A stretch of 64,000 nt of DNA from contig CAMBRF010000005.1 of NCBI GenBank assembly GCA_945870225.1, positions 62,001 to 126,000 of the forward strand. Direction: 5' to 3'. The translations under genes were made by a program, and so were the position numbers. The notes beneath the pieces are model-generated. The model was not told where the DNA came from. It searched no databases and was given only the letters and a program-made list of their open reading frames with translations. Below, in pieces: positions 19,001 to 27,342 of this stretch. Every line of letters begins with the position of its first letter. Position 1 is the stretch's first letter. Source of the DNA: PVC group bacterium. GTDB taxonomy: Bacteria > Verrucomicrobiota > Kiritimatiellia > CAIKKV01 > CAITUY01.

Positions 19001-22000
19001 CGGAGTCCTCCTGCCGGGGATTGGTCCCCGACCAGAACTCGTAGAGGTTAACGAGACCGTCACCATCCGGATCGCCTTGCGGCCCGCCAAAACCATCCCG
19101 TGCGCCCACGTAGGATTCGTTAATAACCCCGCTGTCCCACGGATCGAGGGCATTGATCAATTCCCAGCCGTCGGGCATCCCGTCACCGTCAGCATCATCC
19201 GCGCCACGCTTGTCCACGCCATAAGCCAGAGCCGCCCCATTGGTAACCCAGCTGAAATTATTCGTGGGTAACGCATAACCATGGTCGCCGAACCCGTATT
19301 CCTCGTGCGTGGCCCCGATCAAACCGGTCTTGGCGCGCCGGGCAAAATCCTCGGCCGTGGAGCCACCATCATCGAACCGGTAATAGGCCAGCAGGCTGTT
19401 ACGCGAATACACCCCGTCACCATCCTTATCATTCCACTGCACGTTGGAAATAGGCGTGCCGATCAAGCCTTCCTTCAGCGTTTTATCGCGCTTCAGCAGC
19501 ACATCGCGGGCGGCATTGTATTGCTTGTCGCCATTATCGATCCAGAAGTTGGCCAAGTTCACCGACTGGCACACGTTGGTCAACGCCACGCCGGGCTCCC
19601 CGTCGAACAACGAGCCGCCGTTGACGATTACAAAATCCGCGTGGCTGTAATAGGAGGGAGAGTCTTTATCCAGCCAGACGTCATCTCCATTGGAGGGAGG
19701 CGTCAGTTTATGGGCATACTCCGAGATCTGCGCCTGGGTGCGCGCCACTCCCCAGATCCGGACCTCGTCGAGCATCAGGCGATTGGTGAACGAGCCATCG
19801 GGCGACGCCGCCAACGCCAGCACATTGGTGGCCGGGAACATCAGCATTGACGATGACTCCGCTCTCTGGGCAAGCGCAGCATACAGCACGCCGTCGATGT
19901 AGAGACCGGACCCGTTGTTCACATGATCCCAAACGACGGCGAGGTGGACCCATTGATTCGTTGGCAGGGCGTTCGCCTGAACCTTGTACAACACCGGCAA
20001 GGAACCGGGACTGTGCTGAATGATAACCGGAATGTTATTGGATAACGAAAGCTGGTAGACGGTCAGCCCCACGCCTTCGGCAACCGTCTGATAACGGAAT
20101 AGATTTCCATTAAGGTTGTTGGCCAACAACTTGACCTGGCATTCCAACGTCCAATCACGCCGTTGCATATCCTCGCGAACTCCCGCCGGGGAATACTTCC
20201 CCTCATCCACCTCCGCCGGCTCAGGATCGGGGATCAGGATGCCCTCGGGTCGAGTAATCAGGATCGATTTTGGAAGAAAAGGATCGCACGAGGATACGGG
20301 GCTTGAGGCGGCGCCGACTGCAGCATGGATCTCCTGCCAATCGGTTAATCCATCATCGTCGGAGTCGTCACCCGGATCCGATCCAATGCTGGTGGTGGGC
20401 AACGCTGAGCCCATCGTTTCCGCCCGGCTAATCCCCGTTCCGTCACGGGGATCCGTCTGGGCTTCACCGGTGACCGAATTGGTGGGGAACCACCGCCAGA
20501 AATAAGTAGAATCCGGACGCCAGTTGTGCTGATTCGGATTGGTTTCATCCCCTGTGCCGTTTACATATTCCCGTGTCGTGAAACGATAACCATCCTGTCC
20601 CAGGTATTCGAAATAGTTCCATATCCCATCATGGTCAGGATCACCGAAGGGGCCTTGATCAGGATCCCCAAAGCCATCGTCCCGGGGATCCAGGTTAAAC
20701 TCCACTTCCCAGCCGTCCGGCAACCAGTCGCCATCGGTATCATGCCCCGGATTGGGAGAAATGGTATCCTCATCAACATAGTCGTATCCCGTCCCCTCCG
20801 TGGGATCAGTCCATTCATTCCATTCTTGATTGCGGAGCTGAAAACGGTTGATTGAGTCCGGAATGGTATTGGTCGAGGCCAATCCGAGAATCAAAGGAGG
20901 ATTATTGGTGCAAATGCGGACAGGGGTCCCATTATCGCGATAGGAGATGGTAAACGGGAAAGGAACCCGTCCCGACCAAACCCACTTGCTGCCGTTTGGA
21001 CCCGCCTCCCGCATCTCCATCAGCAGGCATTGCTCGCGGTAATTACTGAGCCCATCCTGATCCGGGTCGGCCTCGGCAATCTCCGTATTGACATTTGTCG
21101 CGCCTGAACTAGCAAGGCTGCCCACGTGGGGATCGATACCCGCCTCCGGGTCATACCAAGCGGACTCGAAACTATCGATGAGCATGTCCAAGTCTGTATC
21201 GATATCGAGCGGATTAAGAGAATCGGAAGGCAAAGCGCTGGCGAGTCCTTTGTCGGTCCCGTTAACCCGCTGCCCGGCAGTCATGGGAGGATACCCATCC
21301 ACGCCGCAGTACTCCTGCCAGTCCGAAAGACCATCACCATCGAAATCCTCGGTCTTATTGGTTCGGCACGGGTTCATGCCTATCGCGTACTGGGCCGAAT
21401 AGTGTTCCCATTCCCATTTATCATCCATATCGTCGCCATCTGTATCCCAGTGGTTCGGATTCAGATATTCCAACCCGGGATTCATGATGCTGATGCGCGC
21501 CTCGTCCCTGTTAAGCAACCCGTCAGCATCGGTATCCATATCGCCTGTTTGGCTCCGCCAGTCGGGCGTGAAACGGAACCAGTGGTATTCCCACCAGTCC
21601 GGCAGTTGGTCTTCATCCACGTCATCCGAAAGCGGTATCGTGAGGCCAATCACGGCATTGCTGCCGTCAAGGGTGACCACCACGCTGCCCCAGGGTTCGC
21701 CGGTGTTGTAATCCCCATCCTCGTTGCCATCCACCCAGGCCAACACGGTATATTCCCCCGCCGGCAGGGCGCCACCCAGGGTGAAGCCATAGGGACCATA
21801 GGGAAAGGGAAGTGTCCCATTCGTCGCCACGCCCATATCCATCGCCGTCCCTTTTAGCACGGCCGCATAAAGAAGCTGCCCTTGCCCGTCGTTGTTTCCC
21901 GGCGGGCCAGCAATGCTTTCGCGCCACTCGGAACTGTTGAAGATCGAACCAGAAATACTGCTCTGGGCCAACGCCGGCGCCAGACCGTTCAGCCAAGCCA

Positions 22001-22049
22001 GCGCCGTAATCCACGCCGTAAGTCCGATTCGCAGGGTCCTGGTTTTCAT
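16071..22049 (-). CDS. Giant secreted modular protein: TSP3 calcium repeats, two LamG, four beta-sandwich repeats, NHL propeller
   Basis: This protein of about 1,990 residues starts with a signal peptide ending ALAQS. A beta-domain follows, then many thrombospondin type 3 DxDxDG loops (about residues 145-570 and 960-1060) that should bind Ca2+. There are two LamG/concanavalin-like domains (about 635-780 and 1105-1250), each ending in a VRIW motif. Four repeats of about 75 residues (1325-1630) share the pattern AGAQWR..GG.W..SG, and a six-bladed NHL-type propeller spans about 1640-1910. The end (RFYRIIAY) carries no PEP-CTERM or LPXTG signal. ATG at 22049 has GAAGG upstream; a TTG at 22061 overlaps the previous stop. 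It sits between pilP-like and the secretin, so it may be an adhesin or cargo of that machine; function unproven. Confidence 0.85.
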   Translation of the reverse strand: MKTRTLRIGLTAWITALAWLNGLAPALAQSSISGSIFNSSEWRESIAGPPGNNDGQGQLLYAAVLKGTAMDMGVATNGTLPFPYGPYGFTLGGALPAGEYTVLAWVDGNEDGDYNTGEPWGSVVVTLDGSNAVIGLTIPLSDDVDEDQLPDWWEYHWFRFTPDWRSQTGDMDTDADGLLNRDEARISIMNPGLEYLNPNHWDTDGDDMDDKWEWEHYSAQYAIGMNPCRTNKTEDFDGDGLSDWQEYCGVDGYPPMTAGQRVNGTDKGLASALPSDSLNPLDIDTDLDMLIDSFESAWYDPEAGIDPHVGSLASSGATNVNTEIAEADPDQDGLSNYREQCLLMEMREAGPNGSKWVWSGRVPFPFTISYRDNGTPVRICTNNPPLILGLASTNTIPDSINRFQLRNQEWNEWTDPTEGTGYDYVDEDTISPNPGHDTDGDWLPDGWEVEFNLDPRDDGFGDPDQGPFGDPDHDGIWNYFEYLGQDGYRFTTREYVNGTGDETNPNQHNWRPDSTYFWRWFPTNSVTGEAQTDPRDGTGISRAETMGSALPTTSIGSDPGDDSDDDGLTDWQEIHAAVGAASSPVSSCDPFLPKSILITRPEGILIPDPEPAEVDEGKYSPAGVREDMQRRDWTLECQVKLLANNLNGNLFRYQTVAEGVGLTVYQLSLSNNIPVIIQHSPGSLPVLYKVQANALPTNQWVHLAVVWDHVNNGSGLYIDGVLYAALAQRAESSSMLMFPATNVLALAASPDGSFTNRLMLDEVRIWGVARTQAQISEYAHKLTPPSNGDDVWLDKDSPSYYSHADFVIVNGGSLFDGEPGVALTNVCQSVNLANFWIDNGDKQYNAARDVLLKRDKTLKEGLIGTPISNVQWNDKDGDGVYSRNSLLAYYRFDDGGSTAEDFARRAKTGLIGATHEEYGFGDHGYALPTNNFSWVTNGAALAYGVDKRGADDADGDGMPDGWELINALDPWDSGVINESYVGARDGFGGPQGDPDGDGLVNLYEFWSGTNPRQEDSDGNWYYDVEEDRDGDGLENVIEQELQSRPDMADTDDDGVIDSDEAADGTSPADPTDPSKSLAVVFGGSRADYLEVPTALKQKLKDWTLEAWVSPTNSAEGSGVIVRRTVANLAGGAYAVNYVVGLETNGSGGLRVYAGFVKYNGTNCMVRGGLVPVGTAWTHVAASYSGTSRTLSLYTNGTLLVATNFPLASTPPMDGPGGETFLRMGEDFAGGIDEVRIWNRVRTPAEIRANMSHVVSGNDYSGLIHYFRFDDGEADTNTLAWSEFHQSGGLQDFTYTRDWNEQWRHAARRRGATVLAESAAIVAPPSLRVMLTPDEARIAGAQWMVLDDGVWQNSGTSLQGLTPGDHVLLFKSIDGWTEPASETITLFNGVATTITRAYEPKASLTVNIEPLEARALDAAWRLDGGAGLSSGATMSNLNAGAHSLTFSVIPGWTEPGLETLVLIAGQATTVTRAYARMFGSVSVVIHPDEAVAAGAQWRINGGTWQDSGAQVGNLAMSDYTIEFRAIPQWIAPGSVTASVTNQQTVVLSGTYRRIPGLIVNIQPASAVASGAQWRLSGGDWTNSGVQVDLSPGSYTVEFKDVASWLAPGSLAAVVLTQQVTTVTGFYVNAAVFGGSAGLAPGQFWQPSGLALDSLHRLYVADTLNNRIQRYDPYDGSWTVWGHTNAGQSGTNFGEFNRPGGLVVDAQGNVFVADSNNNRIQKRSATNGQWRAWGVYGSGPGQFETPSDVDLDSRTNLYVTDLYNDRVQKMSAAETWSVFITNDMMTGHLTGPKGILVNSNVIYVSDANTLPGGRSRVQKFSTNSQFVSVFGGDLPAEGGLMWPAGMTLGNGNLYVADSGNHRVAVSAVSNAAWTTLIGNGSLRGPQDVVWDPRGVLYIADTLNHRIISLPIVDGATNVPVQFTQMTSSDSNSVVISWFARLNWYYAVQYVDSLGSSAWLGVPGCTNILGRGAATNCTDNTVGGAINRFYRIIAY

Positions 22050-22057
22050 AAGTGCCT

Positions 22058-22717
22058 TCAAGGCTGATTGATGACCCGACTCGTCCGATTACCATTGCCA
22101 TCTGTAACCGAAACCACGTTATCCCCAACCAATCGACGCTGATAGATCACCGACCGGCCGGTATTTCCGCCCTGGAAATTCCCCAAAGCCGGGTCCGCCA
22201 CTGACCAGGTGAACGTTGCCGTCCCGCCGCTCACGGTCACCACGGCATAGGCCGTATTCGTGGTCAAAGTCGAAGGAGAGGCTGAAATCACCATATCCGC
22301 AGGGCCCGCCGCCGGCGTCCCGGAAATCCGGCCAAGCGCCGCATTGCCATCCTGATCGTACACAATAATGTCGTTGGCACCGATCGCACTGGCTGTATAA
22401 ACCCCCTGCGCCTCTCCACTGGCGGCAATGGAGCCCAGCGACCCGTTCGAAACATCCCACCGATAAGGAGCTTGTCCGCCACTCGCCGTAAAAACCACGC
22501 GGCCCCCGATCGCGTTGACCGTCGCGGAATCAGGCGAGAGGCTGACAATCTTGGTTGAACTTGAACGCGGGTCGGAAACGTAGGGATGACTTTCAAAATA
22601 CCCATCCAGGTCGCCGGTCGTATCCTGATCGTCATCATTACAGGCGGTTAAAAATAAAGCCGTCAGCGCCATCGCACCCAACACCCCCACGATCCGCCAG
22701 CTATTTCGCATTGTCAT
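22058..22717 (-). CDS. Lipoprotein with Ig-like repeats
   Basis: The N-terminus is a type II signal peptide with lipobox LTAC, followed by an Asp-rich segment (NDDDQDTTGDLDG) that argues for release from the inner membrane. Two Ig-like beta-sandwich units follow (IVSLSPDSATVNAIGGRVVF and DMVISASPSTLTTNTAYAVV starts). It is 219 residues from ATG at 22717, which has GAGAGGAACCT upstream. It is coupled to the giant protein behind it and the pilP-like gene ahead, so it may anchor or chaperone that protein, or act as a pilotin-like partner of the secretin. Both roles are inferred from position only. Confidence 0.75.
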   Translation of the reverse strand: MTMRNSWRIVGVLGAMALTALFLTACNDDDQDTTGDLDGYFESHPYVSDPRSSSTKIVSLSPDSATVNAIGGRVVFTASGGQAPYRWDVSNGSLGSIAASGEAQGVYTASAIGANDIIVYDQDGNAALGRISGTPAAGPADMVISASPSTLTTNTAYAVVTVSGGTATFTWSVADPALGNFQGGNTGRSVIYQRRLVGDNVVSVTDGNGNRTSRVINQP

Positions 22718-22730
22718 AGGTTCCTCTCGC

Positions 22731-23264
22731 TTATTCTGCACGAACATCCAGTTTAATCATTTGTACTCCGGTCGCGCTGACTGAAACCGCCTTCCATCGA
22801 TAGACCTGTCCCTCAAAGGCAATCGAAATCGAATCCCCTTCTTCGACGAGTTTCCCCGCCATCACCGCCACAAATCGAGGCTTTCCCGTGGTCTTATCGC
22901 GCCCGAGACTGCTGACTCCGCGCAAATTCAACCGAGCCCACGCCTGATCCCATGCCACCACCTTATCCTCCGACCTCTGATCCGGCGCCTTTATGCCACC
23001 CGATCCAGTCATCTCAACGGGCGGTAGTTTCTCAGGCTTGCGAGGAACGTACCCCACCGGCCAGAATGGATCCCGCCGCAGCGGCCGCCCCTCCTCCATC
23101 AGACTGACGGGAACATCAATCTGTTCCGGTTGTTGGACCGGCGCATCCGTCCGGCTCTCGGCCCCCCCCCTCATTGGGACAGGCAATGATTGCGCCCATG
23201 CAAACGCCCCCGTCGTCAGAAAGAGGACACAGGCAACTGATATGACTCCGGATAGCCCCCTCAC
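22731..23264 (-). CDS. PilP-like periplasmic assembly protein
   Basis: The 177-residue protein has a signal peptide (FLTTGAFAWAQS), a proline-rich linker, the motif RRDPFWPVGYVP and a compact C-terminal beta domain (KLVEEGDSISIAFEGQVYRW). This fits the HR/PilP-like domain that touches the secretin N-terminal rings. Sequence similarity to classical PilP is weak, and position after pilM-N-O is the main argument. GTG at 23264 gives a GTGA overlap with the pilO-like stop. A longer ORF upstream in this frame is not credible. Confidence 0.65.
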   Translation of the reverse strand: MRGLSGVISVACVLFLTTGAFAWAQSLPVPMRGGAESRTDAPVQQPEQIDVPVSLMEEGRPLRRDPFWPVGYVPRKPEKLPPVEMTGSGGIKAPDQRSEDKVVAWDQAWARLNLRGVSSLGRDKTTGKPRFVAVMAGKLVEEGDSISIAFEGQVYRWKAVSVSATGVQMIKLDVRAE

Positions 23265-23899
23265 GGATTGCCTCCCTTGCCATCCGCCCCATTGCCCCGG
23301 CCCTCCTGCGGAACCGCCTCGATCGGCCATTCCACACGAACATTTAACTGGTGCCGCTCGGGTTTGTCGGAGCGTCCAACAATCCGAATCTCCGTCACGC
23401 ATAAAAATGGATTATCGTTCTCAATCTTGTCCAGGAACGCGCGCACCTGATCAAAAGAGCCGTCACCGGCCAATTGCACAGCATACGATTTAAAAACACC
23501 CACCGTCTTGTCCGTTTTGCTTCGAGGCAATTCCCGTATGCCGACTTCCTGAATCTCATTCAAATTCAAACCGACCCCATGGGCGGCACTTTCGAGCATT
23601 TCCGTCACCCCGACCAAGTAAGATCCCAAAATTGAACGTAGCACATTTGATGCCATGATTTTGTCGATTTCGACCGACACAACGTCGTACTCCGCCTTCA
23701 CAGCCCTGCCATACGACAGCTCCCTATTGGCCTTCCCTATTTTCCCTTCCAACTCCCCCTGAATGACTTTCCACTTCTGCCGACTCGCGTTGAACGGCAC
23801 AACCAAAAGCTGAATCAGGGTAAAGAGCAGCAAGGCGACGCCAATGCCGATCAGCACGAAAACCTGAATTCGTTCTTTTTTGTTTTCCGGCAGTTTCAT
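23261..23899 (-). CDS. pilO: PilO-like inner-membrane alignment protein
   Basis: A short cytoplasmic start (KLPENKKERIQ), one TM helix (VFVLIGIGVALLLFTLIQLL), a coiled-coil stretch and a periplasmic ferredoxin-like domain give the PilO/GspM architecture. Its partner is the PilN-like protein, with which it should form the heterodimer linking the cytoplasmic PilM ring to the secretin. ATG at 23899 overlaps the pilN-like stop as ATGA, so the two are translationally coupled. It has 212 residues. Primary-sequence similarity in this family is low, so gene order carries much of the call. Confidence 0.75.
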   Translation of the reverse strand: MKLPENKKERIQVFVLIGIGVALLLFTLIQLLVVPFNASRQKWKVIQGELEGKIGKANRELSYGRAVKAEYDVVSVEIDKIMASNVLRSILGSYLVGVTEMLESAAHGVGLNLNEIQEVGIRELPRSKTDKTVGVFKSYAVQLAGDGSFDQVRAFLDKIENDNPFLCVTEIRIVGRSDKPERHQLNVRVEWPIEAVPQEGRGNGADGKGGNP

Positions 23900-24504
23900 T
23901 GGAATAACTTGGGGCGGCACTTGCACACAATCTCGAAGACCCGATCCGCCTTATTCACCGGGTCCTGACGAAAGGAACCGGGAGGAATGCTGGCGGTTTC
24001 GATCAGCGTGTCGAAAGGGGGCTGCCCGGCCAACACGGACTGAAGTTCACTGACGTTCTCCTCAGACCGAATCGCGCCCGTACGGCCAACAAGCCGGAGC
24101 TCAAAGACACGGGCCGGAATATTGTTTGATGTCAGCAGCAATTCCTGAGCAACACGCAACTCGGTCAACTGGACCATGGAGGGAACCACAGCCTCGATAT
24201 TTTCCAATTCCTTTCCCCACGCGACCCGGGTTTTACGCCAGCCCTGAATCTCGTTGAGCGTCGTGATTTTATAAGTCAGGTTACTTCGGAGTTGCAAGGC
24301 CGCGAGATACTTCGGCTGAGTCTGTTTCCAGGCCGCATCCGCGTAGCTAACGTTTTTCTGAAGCGCACGGTAGGACGTGAACAATGCGGTCACCAGCAGC
24401 AGGGCAACAAGGATGAGGGTCCCCACCAACGTTCGAATAACCATTACCAAAGAGACGGGACTGGCGCTTCTCTGTTCCACGTCGAGCATGAGGTTCACGC
24501 GCAT
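23896..24504 (-). CDS. pilN: PilN-like inner-membrane assembly protein
   Basis: The N-terminus MRVNLMLDVEQR resembles the short cytoplasmic PilN peptide (INLLP-type) that docks in the PilM groove. A TM helix (VGTLILVALLLVTALFTSY), a coiled coil and a periplasmic alpha/beta domain follow, totalling 202 residues. It lies 3 bases after pilM-like and overlaps pilO-like by 4 bases. The role is inner-membrane scaffold of the type IV pilus or type II-like secretion machine. Confidence 0.75.
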   Translation of the reverse strand: MRVNLMLDVEQRSASPVSLVMVIRTLVGTLILVALLLVTALFTSYRALQKNVSYADAAWKQTQPKYLAALQLRSNLTYKITTLNEIQGWRKTRVAWGKELENIEAVVPSMVQLTELRVAQELLLTSNNIPARVFELRLVGRTGAIRSEENVSELQSVLAGQPPFDTLIETASIPPGSFRQDPVNKADRVFEIVCKCRPKLFQ

Positions 24505-24507
24505 GGG

Positions 24508-25506
24508 TTATCTTGCCTCCATCGCGCCCAGTGCCGCGCCAATCGCGGCGGAAAAACGCGACTCCTGCCCCTTCCACTTGGCCAACCCGCCTTCAAAGGA
24601 CACATTCATTCCCTCAAAGGGGCTCCACAATACCGGTTCTTGTCCGGTTGCCGCATGAACTTCACGCGCCCAGCAGCCGATAGAGGCCCCGCCGCCGCAG
24701 GCATATAACCGGACAATTCGGGTGGCCTCCCGGCGCTCCACGAAATCCCACGAAATGATCAACTGCTGAAGAAAGGATTCCATCGCCTGGTGCACAATCT
24801 GACTGATATCAAACGAGCCATCGTTGAGAATTCCCATGGCCACATCGCTGTCCACGCCTAGATTATCCTGTAATCGCTTCAGAATATTAACCGCGCCCAC
24901 ATCAAACTTTCGAATCATGGCCATGGTTCCCTTGTGAAAAAAGGCCACCAGGGTCGTTCGGGCCCCAAAGTCCACCACCGCCACACAATCCTCCAGATGA
25001 TTCTGTCCCGGCCCCCTTGCATAGGTCGTCATGGAGGCCAATCCGGACAACTCGATCGAACAGGGCGCAGGAACGCCAACAGGAAAAAGCCCACTCAACG
25101 ACGCGACCGTCTGGGTTAACATGCCAACCGCCAGAACTTTGACCTCCGCCCTTGAAGCCGCCATCTCCTCGTAGGACAGGCGATAGTCGGTGCTGTCAAC
25201 CATTCCCATCAGTTCCTGCACATGGACATCCATCGACTTCTCGGAGTGGGCGGGAATCGTCAGTAGTTTGACAACCGTCCCCGGCTCGGAAGAGGCCAGT
25301 GCCACATAGCGGGCACGCAGAGGCTTGGGCAATACCAGCGGGACCCCAACTGACGGCAAAGGCAGAATATCGGCAGCAAGCACGTTGAAATCCTCACGGC
25401 TTCGCTTGATCCGCACGGCCTTGATCCCGCTGCCCGCCACATCCAGACCCAGCACATCCGTATAGCTGCGCTGAAACAGTTTGAGATAATCGGCTATTTT
25501 CTTCAT
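24508..25506 (-). CDS. pilM: PilM-like actin-fold pilus assembly ATPase
   Basis: The 332-residue protein has the actin/FtsA-like nucleotide-binding pattern of PilM: LGLDVAGSGIKAVRIKR at the N-terminus, CVAVVDFGARTTLVAFF in the middle and LYACGGGAS near the C-terminus, ending with an AAIGAALGAM helix. It is cytoplasmic and should recruit the PilN tail. It opens the - strand operon that runs through pilN, pilO, pilP-like, the lipoprotein, the giant protein and the secretin. No pilB/pilT motor is present in the window. Confidence 0.82.
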   Translation of the reverse strand: MKKIADYLKLFQRSYTDVLGLDVAGSGIKAVRIKRSREDFNVLAADILPLPSVGVPLVLPKPLRARYVALASSEPGTVVKLLTIPAHSEKSMDVHVQELMGMVDSTDYRLSYEEMAASRAEVKVLAVGMLTQTVASLSGLFPVGVPAPCSIELSGLASMTTYARGPGQNHLEDCVAVVDFGARTTLVAFFHKGTMAMIRKFDVGAVNILKRLQDNLGVDSDVAMGILNDGSFDISQIVHQAMESFLQQLIISWDFVERREATRIVRLYACGGGASIGCWAREVHAATGQEPVLWSPFEGMNVSFEGGLAKWKGQESRFSAAIGAALGAMEAR

Positions 25507-25717
25507 TCAGGACACACCCACACGCCCTACCCGAGACCGTCCGTCGTCTACACCGGAAAACCGGCACGCTACAACGGCTGAAATTAACCAAAAACCATAT
25601 TGAGGCGCAAGCTATACATGACGGCCCAAGAACGTGGGCTTGTCAAAAGCCTTTACTTCTCGCTTCCCTTTGGCAACCCAACAGGTAACATGCCCCCACG
25701 CCATTCAGGACGGAACC

Positions 25718-26515
25718 ATGCGTTTTTTTGATGCCCATTGTCATTTACAGGACGAACGACTCCTGCCGATTCTCGACGCCGTAATGGAGCGGGCCCGTCA
25801 GGCAGGCGTGACAGACATGATGTGTTGCGGCTGTGAGGAACGCGACTGGCCCCTGGTCGGCAATCTGGCACGGCGGTTCCCTCAGGTGCGGGCCTCGTTT
25901 GGCCTCCATCCGTGGCATGTCAGTACCCGCGGTCCGGATTGGATGGAGACGTTGCGACGATTCTTGTCGGACGTCCCCTCGGCCATAGGGGAGATCGGGC
26001 TGGATCACACCTTGGACCGCACACGCTTCGAAGAGCAGGAAACGGTGCTGATCGCCCAACTCCAGCTCGCCCGCGAACTGCATCGTCCAGTATCCATCCA
26101 TTGTCGCCAGGCCTGGGGTCGCCTGTTGGAACTGCTCGACCACCATGGATGGCCCGAGAATGGACTGATGTTTCACTCATTTTCCGGACCAAAGGAACTG
26201 GTTCCCTCCCTGACCAGGCACGGCGCGTATTGCTCGTTCTCGGGATCCATCACCCACCCCCGGAACATCCGTGGTCGAAAAGCCCTTGCCGCTGTCCCTC
26301 TGGACCGACTACTGATCGAAACCGACGCCCCCGATCTCCTCCCCTCCCTGCCGCCCGAGGCGCTTGCGCCGGGAGTGAACCGGGATCTTCCCGTCAATGA
26401 GCCGGCCTATCTCCCGCTCATCCTAGGGGTGGCGGCGGAAATCAGAACCACTTTACCGGAAACCCTGGCGGAGGCCACCCGGGCCAACGCCCTGTCGTTG
26501 TGGCACTTAAGCTGA
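25718..26515 (+). CDS. TatD-family metal-dependent hydrolase (DNase)
   Basis: The TatD metal ligands are all present: the HxH in FFDAHCHLQD, GEIGLDH with the bridging Glu, SIHCRQAW, MFHSFSG, and the aspartate in LLIETDAPDLLP. TatD proteins are 3'-5' exonucleases or related phosphodiesterases. The start was moved from 25634 to the ATG at 25718, where similarity begins directly with the metal motif. The 84 bases between these have no family match. The product is 265 residues. It is divergent from the pilus operon, with about 210 bases between the two starts. Confidence 0.88.
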   Translation: MRFFDAHCHLQDERLLPILDAVMERARQAGVTDMMCCGCEERDWPLVGNLARRFPQVRASFGLHPWHVSTRGPDWMETLRRFLSDVPSAIGEIGLDHTLDRTRFEEQETVLIAQLQLARELHRPVSIHCRQAWGRLLELLDHHGWPENGLMFHSFSGPKELVPSLTRHGAYCSFSGSITHPRNIRGRKALAAVPLDRLLIETDAPDLLPSLPPEALAPGVNRDLPVNEPAYLPLILGVAAEIRTTLPETLAEATRANALSLWHLS

Positions 26516-26535
26516 ATCGAAACTTTTCATGGCAC

Positions 26536-26604
26536 CCCCGTGACCTTGCGATCCCCGTGACCTTGCGCCCCCCGTGACCTTGCGTCCGCCCCCGTGACCT
26601 TGCG
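26536..26604. repeat. Four tandem copies of CCCCGTGACCTTGCG
   Basis: Exact 15-base units start at 26536, 26553, 26570 and 26590, giving periods of 17, 17 and 20 bases. The last copy continues into TCACGGG, so CCCGTGA/TCACGGG (26591-26611) can form a hairpin. The block starts about 20 bases after the tatD stop and is not coding. Confidence 0.85.
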
Positions 26605-26609
26605 TCACG

Positions 26610-26661
26610 GGAGCGGAAGATTGGCCGGGAAAACTTGCTTTTCCTGGCAATCTTCCGCTCC
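26610..26661. repeat. Long imperfect hairpin in the tatD-FHA gap
   Basis: GGAGCGGAAGATTGGC... (26610-26633) pairs with ...CAATCTTCCGCTCC (26639-26661). The stem is about 23 base pairs with one bulge and one G:T-type mismatch, closed by a 5-base loop. The stem lacks a trailing T-run, so it is more like a mobile palindromic element than a simple terminator, although it could stop transcription of tatD. Confidence 0.75.
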
Positions 26662-26720
26662 TGCCGGACAAGCCGGCAGGTGGCGAGCCAATCTCCCGCG
26701 CCTGACGGACAAGCCGGCAG
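26661..26720. repeat. Two copies of a CTGNCGG-ACAAG-CCGGCAG hairpin unit
   Basis: CTGCCGGACAAGCCGGCAG (26661-26679) is a perfect hairpin. A second copy, with A for C at the fourth base, sits at 26702-26720. Both are followed by GGNGGCG. With the tandem repeats and the long hairpin they fill most of the 26516-26827 gap. The remaining bases to 26827 hold only the FHA gene's leader. Confidence 0.75.
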
Positions 26721-26827
26721 GCGGCGTGTCCGTCATTCCAATTCCTGCCTGAGGCCAGCGGTTTGTTGACAGCAAACCGCAGTCCTGACAGTATGTAGTC
26801 CGCTGCATGGCAGAAAGGATTTTCCCC

Positions 26828-27328
26828 ATGGCTGTTCTGATTGGAATGTCAAATACGGTTAAAGGTCGCAAGTTTGAACTCGACCGGGATGAAATCTTCA
26901 TCGGCCGAAACCCCCAGAACCAAGTCCCCCTTGATGATGCGTCCATTTCCGGCCGCCACTGCAGTATTACCCGCGATCAACGAAAGTATTTTCTCGTCGA
27001 CCTTGGATCAACCAATGGCACACGCCTGAACGGCGCATCCGTCACCAAAGCCGCCTTGCGGCCCAAGGACATCATCCAGGTCGGTTCCATCGAATTGATG
27101 TTCAACGGTCAGGATGTCGACATCGCCGCAGCGGCCAGTCATGAAACGGCCGAAATTGAGGAAGTGACAGCCGACGTGGGGACCGTTCCCCCTACATTTC
27201 GAACGGCCTCGCCGTTCGGGTCGCGGCGCGACAGCCGCAAACCCTGGGCCATCGTGACGGCCATTCTGATCCTGATCGTTCTGGGCGCGCTGGCCTATTT
27301 CATCGTGAATCTTTTTGGAAACGGCTGA
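26828..27328 (+). CDS. FHA-domain protein with C-terminal membrane anchor
   Basis: Residues 1-95 form a canonical FHA phosphothreonine-binding domain: FIGRNPQNQVPLDDASISGR, the HCSI stretch, and VDLGSTNGTRLNG. A Thr/Glu-rich linker follows, then one TM helix at the C-terminus (AIVTAILILIVLGALAYFIV), so the FHA domain should face the cytoplasm. It would read Ser/Thr-kinase signals, but no kinase is present here. ATG at 26828 follows GAAAGGATTTTCCCC; an upstream ATG at 26807 is also in frame. It is 14 bases ahead of a pseudopilin gene and near the pilus operon, hinting at a shared system. Confidence 0.88.
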   Translation: MAVLIGMSNTVKGRKFELDRDEIFIGRNPQNQVPLDDASISGRHCSITRDQRKYFLVDLGSTNGTRLNGASVTKAALRPKDIIQVGSIELMFNGQDVDIAAAASHETAEIEEVTADVGTVPPTFRTASPFGSRRDSRKPWAIVTAILILIVLGALAYFIVNLFGNG

Positions 27329-27342
27329 TCGTCTTGTTGAAC

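Noticed and set aside
26536-26720. CRISPR array
   Set aside because: The units are 15-19 bases with spacers of only 2-5 bases in the tandem part, and there are no cas genes. It is a repeat block, not CRISPR.
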